From Bacteroides sp. (GTDB taxonomy: Bacteria; Bacteroidota; Bacteroidia; Bacteroidales; Muribaculaceae): a stretch of DNA of 39,669 nucleotides. The notes beneath the pieces were generated by a model. The model had not been told where the DNA came from, did no database searches, and saw only the letters and a list, made by a program, of their open reading frames with translations. This document shows, piece after piece, positions 1-10,300 of the stretch. The DNA lies in the NCBI GenBank assembly GCA_014801235.1, contig JAAVEM010000018.1:6311-45979 (forward strand). The letters are read 5' to 3'. Every line of letters begins with the position of its first letter. The stretch's first letter is position 1. A program made the position numbers and the translations under genes.

Positions 1-1175
1 ACGGCATTTTCACCTACCACAAGAATGCGGCAACCTTTATCCGCATTTAGCGGAAGTACATTGCGGTCATTTTTAAGCAACACAATCCCCTCGTCGCCTA
101 TTTTACGCGCGGCATCATAATGCTCATCGCTACAAAGCGATCCAAACGGTTTGTCCGTGCGCATCGAAGTCCTGAAAATCAGCCTCAGCACGCGTCTCAC
201 TTTATCATCAAGTTCTTTAGTCGACGCCTTACCCTCCTTTATTTTTGCAAGATATGGATTCGCAAGATAATAATTATCATAAGCATTGCTCTTTCCGTTT
301 GACAATCCGTTGGTCCAGCTACCAAACTCAAGATCAAGCCCGTTGCTTATGGCTTCGTCAGTATCATGAGTTCCGCCCCAGTCGCTGACAACCGCTCCGT
401 CAAAACCCCATTCATTTTTCAGAATATCGTTCAAAAGATATTGGTTATGACACGCATGCTGATTCTTATACAGATTATAAGAGCCCATTATCGTCCATGT
501 CCCGCCGTCTACAACCGCCGATTTGAATGCCGGAAGATAAATTTCATAAAGAGTGCGGTCATCCACTATCACATTCGTAGTGTGGCGATTCATCTCGTGA
601 TTGTTAAGAGCATAATGCTTAACGCAAGTTGCCACGCCATTACTTTGAACTCCCTGAATATAAGGAACCACCATCTTGCCGGCAAGATAAGGATCCTCGC
701 CCATATATTCAAAATTGCGACCATTGAGAGGAGTGCGGTAAATATTGACTCCGGGTCCCAGCAAAATATCTTTTTCTCTGTATCGCGCCTCCTCCCCTAT
801 GGATGTACCGTAAAGCAGCGCCACTTCAGGATTCCAAGTCGCTGCAAGACACGTCAACGCCGGAAAAGCCACGCATGAGTCATTGCTCCATCCCGCCTGT
901 TCCCACTCGTCCCACAACACCTCGGGGCGAATCCCGTGAGGACCGTCGGTAGTCCACAACTCAGGAATACCGAGACGCTGCACTCCGCGCGAACTAAATT
1001 TCGACTGAGCATGAAGCAAGCCTACTTTTTCCTCAACAGTCATGCGCGAAAGAGCGTCTTCAACTCTCTCCTCAATCGGTTTCGATTCATCTTTATAAAC
1101 AAGAATATCCTTTTTCTGTGCGAATGCGGTCAACGCCACAAACGATATTGCAAGAGCGCTATATAATGATTTCAT
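1..1175 (-). CDS. Glycoside hydrolase family 3 beta-glucosidase, 3' end outside window
   Basis: Secreted exo-acting beta-glycosidase that should release terminal sugars from oligosaccharides made by the upstream PUL enzymes. About 392 residues of the N-terminal part are visible; the gene runs off the left edge. Residues 1-19 form a signal peptide ending FALTAFA-like before Gln20. The GH3 N-terminal TIM barrel is clear: TDGPHGIRPE near 76-85, the substrate-binding KHYALNNHE at 186-194, and VSDWGG at 263-268 whose Asp265 is the expected nucleophile. The start of the second (alpha/beta sandwich) domain, LLKNDRNVLPL, is visible near 366-376. The ATG lies 2 bases after the GH5 stop, so it is translated from the same mRNA. 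The family is firm. The exact specificity (glucose, xylose or other) cannot be told from the sequence. Confidence 0.93.
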   Translation of the reverse strand, partial: MKSLYSALAISFVALTAFAQKKDILVYKDESKPIEERVEDALSRMTVEEKVGLLHAQSKFSSRGVQRLGIPELWTTDGPHGIRPEVLWDEWEQAGWSNDSCVAFPALTCLAATWNPEVALLYGTSIGEEARYREKDILLGPGVNIYRTPLNGRNFEYMGEDPYLAGKMVVPYIQGVQSNGVATCVKHYALNNHEMNRHTTNVIVDDRTLYEIYLPAFKSAVVDGGTWTIMGSYNLYKNQHACHNQYLLNDILKNEWGFDGAVVSDWGGTHDTDEAISNGLDLEFGSWTNGLSNGKSNAYDNYYLANPYLAKIKEGKASTKELDDKVRRVLRLIFRTSMRTDKPFGSLCSDEHYDAARKIGDEGIVLLKNDRNVLPLNADKGCRILVVGENA

Positions 1176-1177
1176 CT

Positions 1178-2446
1178 TCAATCCACATTTAATTTAATTG
1201 ACTTGATATATTCTTTCTGAGGCACACAATTTTCCGCCTTGCTGTTTTCGATAAAATCGAGCATAGCCTTCTTTGCGAGCTCCCGATTGGGAAGAGCTCT
1301 GCGAATGTCGGCATAATTATCTCGATTGGCTTCCGAGAAAACGATAACAGAATCCCAATTTTCAGGCGCTTTTATTCCCATCATGCAGGAACTGTCAATC
1401 TTTTTATAAGGCCAGAAAGTGTAACCTATATTATTTTCTTTCATTACATCACAAAAAGCGCTCTGCCACTCATTTGTGTTATGACCTATTTCACCCATAT
1501 ACATGGGAAGATTCACACTATCGCGAAACTCTATTATGCCCCTTATAGCATCCGCAGTGGGTTCCGAGCCATATCGATGGCAAGTGTACATCAACTTGTC
1601 ATCATACTTCCAATCGGCAAATGGCTTGAAGTTTCCATTCCATTGAGATCCGCCAAGAAGAATGATATGATTTTTATCCGCCTTACGGATTGCATTTACA
1701 GCCCGCTTATGCAGAGGCTCCAACTTTGAATTCAATTCATCTACATTATCAAAATAAGGAGCTATCGGCTCGTTGATCAACTCATAGCCCAATATAACTG
1801 GCTCATCTTTATAATAATCAGCTATTTTTTCCCACACATCACAAAATTTCTGTTGAGCTGATTCGTCATCAAAAAGCCACGGATATCCATAACTGTCATC
1901 GATATTATCACCGGTCTGTCCGCCCGGAGCGTCATGCATGTCTAAAATCAGATACAGGCCGTTGTCACGACACCAGCTCACAACGCTGTCCACTCTCTCA
2001 AACCCGTCCTGATCAGCAACCAGCCCCATATAATCCTCGTCGGTGAACAGCTTATAGTGAAACGGAAGGCGAATCGTGTTGGCGCCGGTCGATGCAATAA
2101 ACTCTATATCCTTTCGGGTGATATAGTTATCCTTGAATTGTTTCCAAAAATCGGCAGTGAACTCTTCTCCTGTCAATTGACAAAACATTTCATTTATGAA
2201 TCGCGGAGAATTAGTCTTCCTAAACCCAAACATATATCCCTCAGGATTTAACCAATTACCCAAATTGGTCCCCACGATATACAATCTGCTCCCGTCGGGT
2301 TTAACAAGATTCTGTCCGTCAATTCTAACAAAATCCTGTTCATTCACTTTCTTACCTCCATTATCGCCACAAGCGATAAATCCGGCAATCATTGTCGCCG
2401 CCACAATCCAGCGGCACATATTTTTTCCACTTTTAATTTGATTCAT
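1178..2446 (-). CDS. Glycoside hydrolase family 5 (cellulase-fold) lipoprotein
   Basis: Lipid-anchored endo- or exo-beta-glycanase, probably on the cell surface or in the periplasm, of 422 aa. A lipobox-like AGFIAC puts the lipidated cysteine at Cys26, followed by Asp/Gly/Lys-rich residues. The GH5 barrel spans about 45-400. The acid/base is Glu226 in ELINEP and the nucleophile is Glu319 in MGEIGH; the conserved IRLPFHY (125-131) and DMHDAPGG (169-176) strands are also present. The start overlaps the stop of the lyase/GH88 gene by four bases (ATGA), indicating translational coupling. The NLGNW-type N-terminus recalls exo-beta-1,3-glucanase-like subfamilies, but I cannot assign a subfamily by eye. 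Confidence 0.9.
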   Translation of the reverse strand: MNQIKSGKNMCRWIVAATMIAGFIACGDNGGKKVNEQDFVRIDGQNLVKPDGSRLYIVGTNLGNWLNPEGYMFGFRKTNSPRFINEMFCQLTGEEFTADFWKQFKDNYITRKDIEFIASTGANTIRLPFHYKLFTDEDYMGLVADQDGFERVDSVVSWCRDNGLYLILDMHDAPGGQTGDNIDDSYGYPWLFDDESAQQKFCDVWEKIADYYKDEPVILGYELINEPIAPYFDNVDELNSKLEPLHKRAVNAIRKADKNHIILLGGSQWNGNFKPFADWKYDDKLMYTCHRYGSEPTADAIRGIIEFRDSVNLPMYMGEIGHNTNEWQSAFCDVMKENNIGYTFWPYKKIDSSCMMGIKAPENWDSVIVFSEANRDNYADIRRALPNRELAKKAMLDFIENSKAENCVPQKEYIKSIKLNVD

Positions 2447-4833
2447 ATATTTTCAAGTCTTTGTTTTCGAGCTAATGCTTCCAAATAATAATAATCTGCA
2501 TAATTAAGCGGCACGTCAATTTCACTTCCCCCGGGATGATGTCCCGTAGAGTGCAAAAGAAGGAAACCATAGGCAGCTCCGGGTTCAGCCTGATAATGCG
2601 AACCGAGGCTTTCCACAATCTTATCGGCATGAGCCTTGTAGCGCGCCGATTTTTCAGGCTCCACATAAGTCGAAAGTTCATAAAGCGCCGAGGCTATGAT
2701 AGCCGCCGAAGATGCGTCGCGGGGAATCTCTTTATTCACATTCTCGGCAGTGCAATCATTAACCGGCGGCATCTTCATGTCCCAATAAGGAATACCGTCA
2801 CCGGGCATATTAGGCAGCGAAAGGATGAAATCGGCGATATTCTCACCTTGTTTCAGATAAGCGCTGTCCCCCGTAAATCGATAGCACATCGTGAATCCGT
2901 AAACACCCCAGCCCTGACCCCGGCTCCAGTAAGAATCGTCAGCATAACCTTGATGAGTGTATTTCCCTCTCACCCCTCCGGTTTCAGGATCGTAATCAAC
3001 AACATGGAATGACGAGAAATCATCACGAAAATGATTCTTCATTGTAGTATTGGCATGAGCCACTGCCACATTCCAAAATGCCGAATCGCCGGTCAGCTCG
3101 GTAGCTCGGAAAAGCATTTCAAGATTCATCATGTTATCGATGATGACCGGAAACTTCCACTTATCACGATTATGATCCCACGAACGGATACTCTTCACCG
3201 TAGGATTATATCGCGTCATCAGCGTGCGGGCGCTCTGCAACACCACATCCTTATACGATTTTTCACCGGTCAGTTCATATGCCTTTCCAAAACTGTTGTT
3301 CATCATGAAGCCCAAATCATGAGTGCCTTTATGCCACTTTGCGTCCTCGATAGGCCAAGTCCATGAAATAGCGAGCTGACGCCAAGCGTCATCATTGGTA
3401 TAATCATAGATTTGCCACAGTGAGCCCGGGAAAAATCCCGAACACCAGTCATGAGATCCCACCATTCCGAGAGAACCGTCCTTAGCGATAGTACGAGGAA
3501 TCACACGAAATCCCTTAGCATTTTTCTCTTCGCGGCGCGCCTTGCCCGCCTCCTCCGCGGCATATTTCATTTGATTGATTGCAAAGGCATAGGCATTATC
3601 AACATCATCAGCTTCATAAAACAAAATATTGAAGCGGTCAGCAGGATTATACACCCGGTTCTCACGATAAGTCGACATATACTTCTCCGCGCGTGCTTTC
3701 ATCTCAGGATCAACATTCTCGTCAGCCAATATCAGATATTTGGCAGCGCGATAAAGAGTCTGGCAAAGATCCTGAACAGTTCCGCCAACCCCGTTTATCT
3801 GCTGATAAGGCCATTCCGGAGCATTTTCTCCCACGTAGGGAACCAAGAAATCTGCCGCTTTATAAACATTGCGCCCGTCAGCCGACGTTTTCTTGTCAAT
3901 ATCCATCCCAAGCTTTTTAGCCATCGTCATGATATCAATGAAATGCACGAGATTATAATGAGAATAATGGAAAGATATAGTGCGTCTCAATTCATGTGGC
4001 TGAGATCCGTCAGGCTCTATCTGCGCGAAAATACGGCGTTCGGGAAGAGCGCCTATTATCTCCTTTGCCTTGTCGGTTTTTCCGGCATACAAAAGAAACG
4101 CAATTATCTGAGTGTCATAAGCCACACTGTGATTATTCGCAGCATTGCTCTCATCAATCCCCTGCTGGCTTGTGAGCATCCAGTCAGTAAGCTCACCAAA
4201 CCATTTCTTCAACTGTCGGCTATCCTTCGACGTGAATGACTTTGACTGCTCAAGCAATGCTATCGCGTCGAGCATCTCGACAAACGAATAACTGTCAATC
4301 AGTCCGAAGCTTCGACCCTTATTATTATTGCGACCGGGAATCATCTGGGCATATTCCAGATTAGGATTCATCTTCGTGTCCTTGTCCAAAAACCAGGCAC
4401 GGATAAGCTGAGTAGCCTTTTCGGCATATTTCTCTTCGCCGCTGAAATAATAGGCAAGCGAAAGAGTGATGATTCGTGAAGCTGTTATACCCAACCGGTT
4501 TCTGTCAAGCTTGTTCAGTTCCGGATTAGACACTCCGTCACGGTTTATATATGGCAGACCGTCGGGTTTCGACGGATCAGGCCAGTAATAACGAGCCTGA
4601 CTCATATAATCATGCTTGTCTCCGCTTCCGGGCACCTTCTCTTTCATCATCACCGACAGCGGTTGCACATTGAGCAACGCGTCGGCGCTACTTAAAAGCC
4701 CCGCATAAGCCGCGCCATAATAAGGCTTGTCAATATCCCTTTTAACACGAGCCAGATGGTCAGCATCCCAGATGGATTGTCCCTGAGCAATTGAAGCTAC
4801 ACATAACAAAATTAAGAAAAAGAATCTGTTCAT
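2443..4833 (-). CDS. Fusion of alginate-lyase-fold (PL38/PL5-like) domain with GH88 unsaturated uronyl hydrolase
   Basis: Secreted 796-aa two-enzyme protein. A signal peptide (1-18, cleaving near AQG/QS) leads into an (alpha/alpha) toroid of the alginate-lyase Pfam type at about 55-320. The sequence NNHSVAYD holds His235, and RRTISFHY holds Arg284 and Tyr290; that His/Arg/Tyr spacing fits what I remember of PL38 beta-elimination enzymes. Residues about 440-790 form a GH88 domain: THDLGF with Asp506 and IIDNMMNL with Asp566 match the two catalytic Asp of unsaturated glucuronyl hydrolases, followed by WSRGQGWGVYGF and RDASSAAI. The first domain would cut a uronate polymer and leave a 4,5-unsaturated uronate end, and the second would remove it. 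Family calls are firm for GH88 and good for the lyase fold; the substrate is inference. Confidence 0.88.
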   Translation of the reverse strand: MNRFFFLILLCVASIAQGQSIWDADHLARVKRDIDKPYYGAAYAGLLSSADALLNVQPLSVMMKEKVPGSGDKHDYMSQARYYWPDPSKPDGLPYINRDGVSNPELNKLDRNRLGITASRIITLSLAYYFSGEEKYAEKATQLIRAWFLDKDTKMNPNLEYAQMIPGRNNNKGRSFGLIDSYSFVEMLDAIALLEQSKSFTSKDSRQLKKWFGELTDWMLTSQQGIDESNAANNHSVAYDTQIIAFLLYAGKTDKAKEIIGALPERRIFAQIEPDGSQPHELRRTISFHYSHYNLVHFIDIMTMAKKLGMDIDKKTSADGRNVYKAADFLVPYVGENAPEWPYQQINGVGGTVQDLCQTLYRAAKYLILADENVDPEMKARAEKYMSTYRENRVYNPADRFNILFYEADDVDNAYAFAINQMKYAAEEAGKARREEKNAKGFRVIPRTIAKDGSLGMVGSHDWCSGFFPGSLWQIYDYTNDDAWRQLAISWTWPIEDAKWHKGTHDLGFMMNNSFGKAYELTGEKSYKDVVLQSARTLMTRYNPTVKSIRSWDHNRDKWKFPVIIDNMMNLEMLFRATELTGDSAFWNVAVAHANTTMKNHFRDDFSSFHVVDYDPETGGVRGKYTHQGYADDSYWSRGQGWGVYGFTMCYRFTGDSAYLKQGENIADFILSLPNMPGDGIPYWDMKMPPVNDCTAENVNKEIPRDASSAAIIASALYELSTYVEPEKSARYKAHADKIVESLGSHYQAEPGAAYGFLLLHSTGHHPGGSEIDVPLNYADYYYLEALARKQRLENI

Positions 4834-4910
4834 ATTCAGTCTTCCATTTTACAGTTAAAATTCTTTAAGTTTCAATCGCTGAATTTACTACTTTCATCTT
4901 GATAAGAGAA

Positions 4911-4949
4911 GCAGTGGGATTTCATATATTATAAAAATTGTCCCACTGC
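4911..4949 (-). terminator. Intra-operon hairpin between surface lipoprotein and enzyme genes
   Basis: Nine-base perfect arms (GCAGTGGGA and TCCCACTGC) with a 21-base AT-rich loop lie in the 182-base gap between the lipoprotein stop and the lyase/GH88 start. There is no clear U-run on the minus strand. It is better read as a partial terminator or 3'-end-stabilising hairpin that sets susCD mRNA above enzyme mRNA than as a full stop to transcription. That role is inference. Confidence 0.45.
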
Positions 4950-5015
4950 CCTCGCTACCCATTAGAAAAATGCTTGTTTACAATAAAAAATCCTTTTTAC
5001 CCTAATAAATTGCTC

Positions 5016-5651
5016 CTACTTAACTGTAATGGTCACATAATAATTCTGAGTAAAGATGCGCACCTCATATTTATCCGTTCTCAATTGAACAGTGCTTTCA
5101 ACATCCTGGTTGCTTAAGGCAACGGAAGAAGCGGGATTGAACGTCTGAAGATTAAACGATCCGCTCTTGCCCCCCGGCAGAGCTTTGATATACACATTCT
5201 GAACCCCCTTTTGGGCATTCTTCCAAAACAATGAAAATGCCCCATCGTCATCAGGCGAAATGACATTGCCGTTTTCATCGACAACTTCATAGTCTACGCC
5301 CCTCACCAACTCAGGACCGGTATACTTCACCTTCTTTGTGTCATTGGGAGTCGGATAATACTGCTGATCCTGTGGCTTCGGAGTGGTGTAGTAAAGCGTT
5401 TTCACGTCATAACTGCGAATGAACTCACACCAGAACTGCATCGGAACTGCAACCACGTCACCCTTCGCCACCTCATAGACGGCAACATTATCGGCGCTCT
5501 TTTTATTACTTTCATAGCCCCACACCTCCGGTCCGAAAAAATACACATTCTCAAGACTGTGGTCATAATCCCAGTCATTGTCGTTGCTGCATGATGAAAA
5601 AAATAAACTTCCAATCACAGCCATCAATATAATCGCTTGTTTCATATTCAA
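5016..5651 (-). CDS. PUL-associated surface lipoprotein (SusE/F position), family not recognised
   Basis: Protein of 211 aa with a lipoprotein signal ending FFSSC (Cys21). Asn/Asp/Trp-rich residues follow directly (SNDNDWDYD), like the Bacteroidetes lipoprotein export signal that sends lipoproteins to the outer face. The rest is beta-rich with no enzyme motif visible; the last 30 residues (VRIFTQNYYVTITVK end) look like a final beta-sandwich strand. It sits 24 bases after susD, where SusE/SusF-type glycan-binding proteins usually lie, so glycan binding or assembly with SusCD is the likely job. I do not recognise a named family. An alternative ATG two codons in would give almost the same signal peptide. 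Confidence 0.75.
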   Translation of the reverse strand: MNMKQAIILMAVIGSLFFSSCSNDNDWDYDHSLENVYFFGPEVWGYESNKKSADNVAVYEVAKGDVVAVPMQFWCEFIRSYDVKTLYYTTPKPQDQQYYPTPNDTKKVKYTGPELVRGVDYEVVDENGNVISPDDDGAFSLFWKNAQKGVQNVYIKALPGGKSGSFNLQTFNPASSVALSNQDVESTVQLRTDKYEVRIFTQNYYVTITVK

Positions 5652-5675
5652 TTTACATCTATGATTTTAATGATA

Positions 5676-7364
5676 CTATTTCCAGTTGGGATTCTGAGTG
5701 ACATTATTGCCCGACTGTGAGATTTCATAAAGCGGCACAGGATAAAGATAATCCTTTGACGCATCAAAACGGCGGTCTTCCGCAAATTCAAGCACATACA
5801 TATCGGACTCATCATAGCGCAATTTCCCGTTAAGCTTGCCGTCTTCGTCGGTCAGGCGATTGGCAAGGTCTTCCTTCTGCTTGCTTGCTTCCGAATCAAT
5901 GAATTTAGCGCCGATAATATCTACAGGAAGAACATTTTCCGCTATTTTCCAGCGGATAATATCATCATATCGCTTCCCCTCGTCAATAAACTCTATAGTG
6001 CGCTCACGACGTATTTCATCCCTAACATTCAATCCGTTGGCTGTCGCAAACGCATTGGTCAGCATCGCCGGCATACCCACTCGGCGTCTAAGAGCGTTGA
6101 CTGTAGCGTCAAGCTGAGCGTCAGTTATATTTCCGTTCAGTTCATAAAGAGCCTCGGCATAAGATATAAGGACTTCCGCATAGCGGATAATCATCTTATC
6201 GGTCCATTCATTGGAATTGGAACCCCACTGTTCAAGATCGAAACCCTTCTTCAGATTATAACCGTAGCGGAATGAGAACGGAGTGTAAGCTCCTTTATAT
6301 GCATCTTCGCCAATCTTATATATCGTCATTCCAAGACGAGGATCTCGGTTAGTGAACACATCGTCAAAACTTGTTTCAGGCGCAATCTTCAACGGCGACT
6401 TTTCGCGAGGGAGGCCGTCAGTATAAAGAAACAAGTCAACCATATTACGGGTCAACGTAACCGCATTCTCCATCTGGCGGCTATTGCCATGCTTTGTCGA
6501 CGCCCCCGAACCATTGGGTCCATAAGCCTTCACGAATATATTCTCCTTATTTTGACGGCCCTCAGCCTTCACCATAAACAAATCTTGAAAATCTGGATAA
6601 AGATCAAATTTACGTCCATTTATAAGCGACTCCGCCGCTGCGACGCTCTTTCTCAAGTGAGCCTCATAGTCCGAGCCAAGTGAATGATATCGCGAATAAG
6701 TTCCTTCAAAAAGTTCCGACCGGACAATCATAGCCGTCGCAGCCTGCTTCGACACATGCCCCCAGTTAGACGTTATTTCCGATGCGTCGATATCCGGGAG
6801 CCAGGTCTGAGCAAAATCAAGATCCTCAAACACCTGCTGCATCACTTCTTCTCGAGGAGTGCGCGCCATCATCAGCGCCGGGTCTTTCGTGCTGTTTATC
6901 GCTTTAAGCAGCAAAGGCACGTCGCCATATTTCTTCACAAGTTCAAAGTAATAATATGCCCTGAAAAAACGAGCCTCTGCAAGATAACGGTTCAACACAG
7001 ACTCCGACACAGCAGCGCGAGGCGCCTTTTCAATTATATTATTGGCGATGAAAATACGCCAATAAGCGTCGGTCCATGTGCCGCTCTCCGACGGTATTGT
7101 CCAGCTTCCGTCTGAAGTGCTGTTCGCAGCGCCGTTATTATTAAGTTCATCCGAACGGTAATCATGCGCGAAACCTCCGCCAAGAGCATTATTGCCGTTA
7201 AGCTGCTCATAGAAACGGTTGCATGCGCCGCGGAGATCCCCTTCGGTCTTCCAATAAGCCGCATCCGTCATGCTGGTTTCCGGAACCATGTCAATGTCAC
7301 AACCAACAGTCGACAGCATGACGGTCCCTATTAACATATATCTTACTATATTTTTCATTGTCAT
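5676..7364 (-). CDS. SusD/RagB-family glycan-binding lipoprotein
   Basis: Surface lipoprotein of 562 aa that forms the lid of the SusC transporter and captures oligosaccharide. The signal ends LSTVGC with Cys22, followed by DIDMVPET, the typical SusD N-terminus. Alpha-helical TPR-like segments (ARFFRAYYYFELVKKYGDVPLL near 130-150) and the conserved C-terminal half (LRRRVGMP; RRERTIEFIDEGKRYDDIIRWK) are classic SusD_RagB. The C-terminal motif YLYPVPLYEI...QNPNW is also standard. It lies 15 bases downstream of susC. A start two codons later is equally possible. Confidence 0.96.
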   Translation of the reverse strand: MTMKNIVRYMLIGTVMLSTVGCDIDMVPETSMTDAAYWKTEGDLRGACNRFYEQLNGNNALGGGFAHDYRSDELNNNGAANSTSDGSWTIPSESGTWTDAYWRIFIANNIIEKAPRAAVSESVLNRYLAEARFFRAYYYFELVKKYGDVPLLLKAINSTKDPALMMARTPREEVMQQVFEDLDFAQTWLPDIDASEITSNWGHVSKQAATAMIVRSELFEGTYSRYHSLGSDYEAHLRKSVAAAESLINGRKFDLYPDFQDLFMVKAEGRQNKENIFVKAYGPNGSGASTKHGNSRQMENAVTLTRNMVDLFLYTDGLPREKSPLKIAPETSFDDVFTNRDPRLGMTIYKIGEDAYKGAYTPFSFRYGYNLKKGFDLEQWGSNSNEWTDKMIIRYAEVLISYAEALYELNGNITDAQLDATVNALRRRVGMPAMLTNAFATANGLNVRDEIRRERTIEFIDEGKRYDDIIRWKIAENVLPVDIIGAKFIDSEASKQKEDLANRLTDEDGKLNGKLRYDESDMYVLEFAEDRRFDASKDYLYPVPLYEISQSGNNVTQNPNWK

Positions 7365-7379
7365 TTCAATTTTTGCCGA

Positions 7380-10300
7380 TTAAATTGTAATATTCAAGCC
7401 CACTGTCCATGTGCGGAAAAACGGATAATAATTAGCCGTCGGTTTATTCCCTGTCTCCGGGTCAAACACCTTAAGCATATTGGTGTGCTCCCAAAGGTCG
7501 GTACCGTTGACATACACTCTGCACTGCTCTATCTTGAATCTCTTTAACGGAAGAGTATAACCGATTGTGAGGTTCTTAAGTCTTATATAAGAAGCATCCT
7601 GAACCCAGCGGTCCGACGGATTGTAGTTAAATGTATTGGCACTATACAAGCGGGGCCAGTAAGCATCAGGATTGTCTTCGGTCCAATAGTCGCGATGAAT
7701 TGTCCAAGGCATGTCGGCGGTAGCGCCAAGCGGAGCTATCTGACCGGCTTCAATCAGCACGCTGCGTTTTCCAACTCCCTGGAACAGAACCGAGAGATCA
7801 AATCCCTTCCAATTCAATGACAGATTTATACCATAGGAATAACGGCCATTGGAATTTCCCAGACAAACCAGGTCGCCCGGATCCTCAGGCGTTCCACCGC
7901 CGGCTCCAACTGTGTGATTCCCATCACCCTGAGCAAGATATTTCACATCACCGCCCGACACTTTCGCATCGTTAAATGACTGATAGCCCGGATGAGCCGC
8001 TTTATAATCCTCATACTCCTGGCGGCTTTGCCACAGACCGTCGGTCCTATAACCCCATATCGTGTTCAAAGGATAACCTTCAAGAATTGAGATCGAACCG
8101 GCGCTGATTGAATTCTTGCCGTCATATTTTGTAACCTTATTATCACTGTCGCTTATATTGAAGCCTATGCTATAGTCCACTTGACCGATGCGGTCACGAT
8201 AAGCAACTTCAAATTCCCATCCCCAAGTCTTAAGCGTGCCTACATTGGACTTAGGAACAGATATGCCCACCAAGTGTGGAAGCGTAACGTCAGCAAGCAT
8301 ATTGTCATTCTTCTTCCAATAATAATCGCCGCTTATGTTTAGCTTGCTGTCAAAAAGCCCGAGATCAACGCCGATGTTGGTTGATGTTATAACCTCCCAG
8401 GTCTTATCAACCGATGCCATCGCCGACTGATAATAGCTTGCCTCGCCCATATTTATACCGCGCGAGATAACCGGAATATAGTCATAGAGACCCAGAACCG
8501 CGCCGTTTCCAAGCTGACCCCACGATGCGCGCAGCTTCATATTATATACAAACGGCAACTTAAACCACTCTTCCTGGCTAACACGCCATGCCGCTGAAAA
8601 TGAAGGAAACGCCTTCCAGCGTCTTGACTTGGCGAGACGCGAGCTGCCATCGTAACGCACATTAGCCTCAAAGAGATAACGCTCGGCAAAATTATAGTTT
8701 ATACGACCGAAATATGACATCATTGCCCATGTTTCAATATTGTCGCTGAGCGACGTGTTGGTCGGAACTGAATTATCGTAGTAGTTGAACGAAAAGAAAT
8801 CATTTGAATTAAGATTCTGAACGGTGGCGTCCATTTCATCTTTGCGATAACGCTCATACGACGCTCCAGCAAGAGCATCGACCGAATGCTTTTTAAAGCG
8901 GCCGCTATAGCTCAGCAATGCCTCGATATTATCATGATAATCATGGTTTTTCTTGCGTTCCAAAGAATTAGGATTATTTTGCTGGAATCGGATTGTCGTG
9001 CCAAGACGGTCATACCATTGAAGAGTGCGGCGAGAGGTTGATTCACTGTAATATCCCGCGCGGCGGCTCACATTTAATCTCAAAGCAAGCCCGTCGATAA
9101 AATAATCATGAATATTCAATGAAAGTTTTCCTATATAAGACTCATATTGAGTCTTCTTGACTCCGCCGTTTTTCATCATGTCGATAGCATTTTGCTGCAG
9201 GTCTCCGTTATAGGGATTCTCATTAATATCCTCCTCCGGCTGATAGATGGGCTGACGTCCACGAACTCTATACAGGCGGCTCAACAACCATTTAGAACCA
9301 TTGGGATTCTGCTTCATGAATTTACCCTCATAGCTTGCCATCACGTTGAAATCAATGTGCTTGTTCAGCTCCGAATTCAATTTCATGCGCAAGTTGTAAC
9401 GATCATTACCGTCAGGACCATACTTAAGAATACCATCTTTTGTATAATAACCTGCCGAGAACAGATAATTAAGCTCCTTCTTTCCGCCCGTCAAACTCAC
9501 ATTGTGACTCTGCTGCGTAGTATATTTGCGAGTTCCCTCCTCAATCCAGTTGGTGGACTCAAACAAATCCCATCGTCCATTCCCATGATTGGGGCGATAG
9601 TTGAAATTCGGGTTACCCACCCACGAACTCTGTTCAGGGTTCCATTCAGGATTGCCATTTGCTTGACGGCGGCTCTCATTGATCATTTCCTGTTCCTCCC
9701 ATGCCGTCACGCGCTCTGGCATGATACCAGGCTTATTCACTCCGAAGAAACCGTTATAACTTACCTTAATCTTGCCCTCCGAGCCATTTTTCGTGGTCAC
9801 AAGAATAACGCCCGACGCCGCGCGAGCTCCATAGATAGCACAAGCGGCGGCATCCTTCAACACTGACACCGAGGCGATATCATTAGGATTCAACAACGTC
9901 ATGTCGCCCTCCACTCCGTCAATAAGAACCAATGTTGAAGTCGCATTGGCTGATGAGAATCCGCGCACCCTCATCCCGCTTGTTTCCGCTCCCGGCTCAC
10001 CGCTCGAACGAAGCACCATCAATCCGGGGACTTCGCCCTGCAACGCCGACAAAACATCTGTTGCCGGTTTTGCCGAAATCTTTTCTCCGTCAATGGCTGA
10101 AACAGCTCCTGAAAGATTGACCTTTCGCTGGGTGCCATATCCCACCACGACAACCTCGTCAAGCTGTTCGGAATTTTCCTCCATCACTATGTTGCCACCC
10201 GCTTTAGAAGCAGGAAGCTCCAAGGGTTTATAACCTACATAAGTAAATAGAATTACTGAGTTAGGCATCACTTTAAGGCTAAAATTACCATCGATATCGG

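Noticed and set aside
366-878. Plus-strand frame of 170 codons at the left end
   Set aside because: It lies opposite the well-supported GH3 gene with catalytic motifs on the minus strand, and its own translation shows no domain.
3451-4239. Plus-strand frame of 262 codons opposite the lyase/GH88 gene
   Set aside because: Antisense shadow: the minus strand carries intact catalytic motifs, and the plus translation is rich in Ile/His/Arg without family features.
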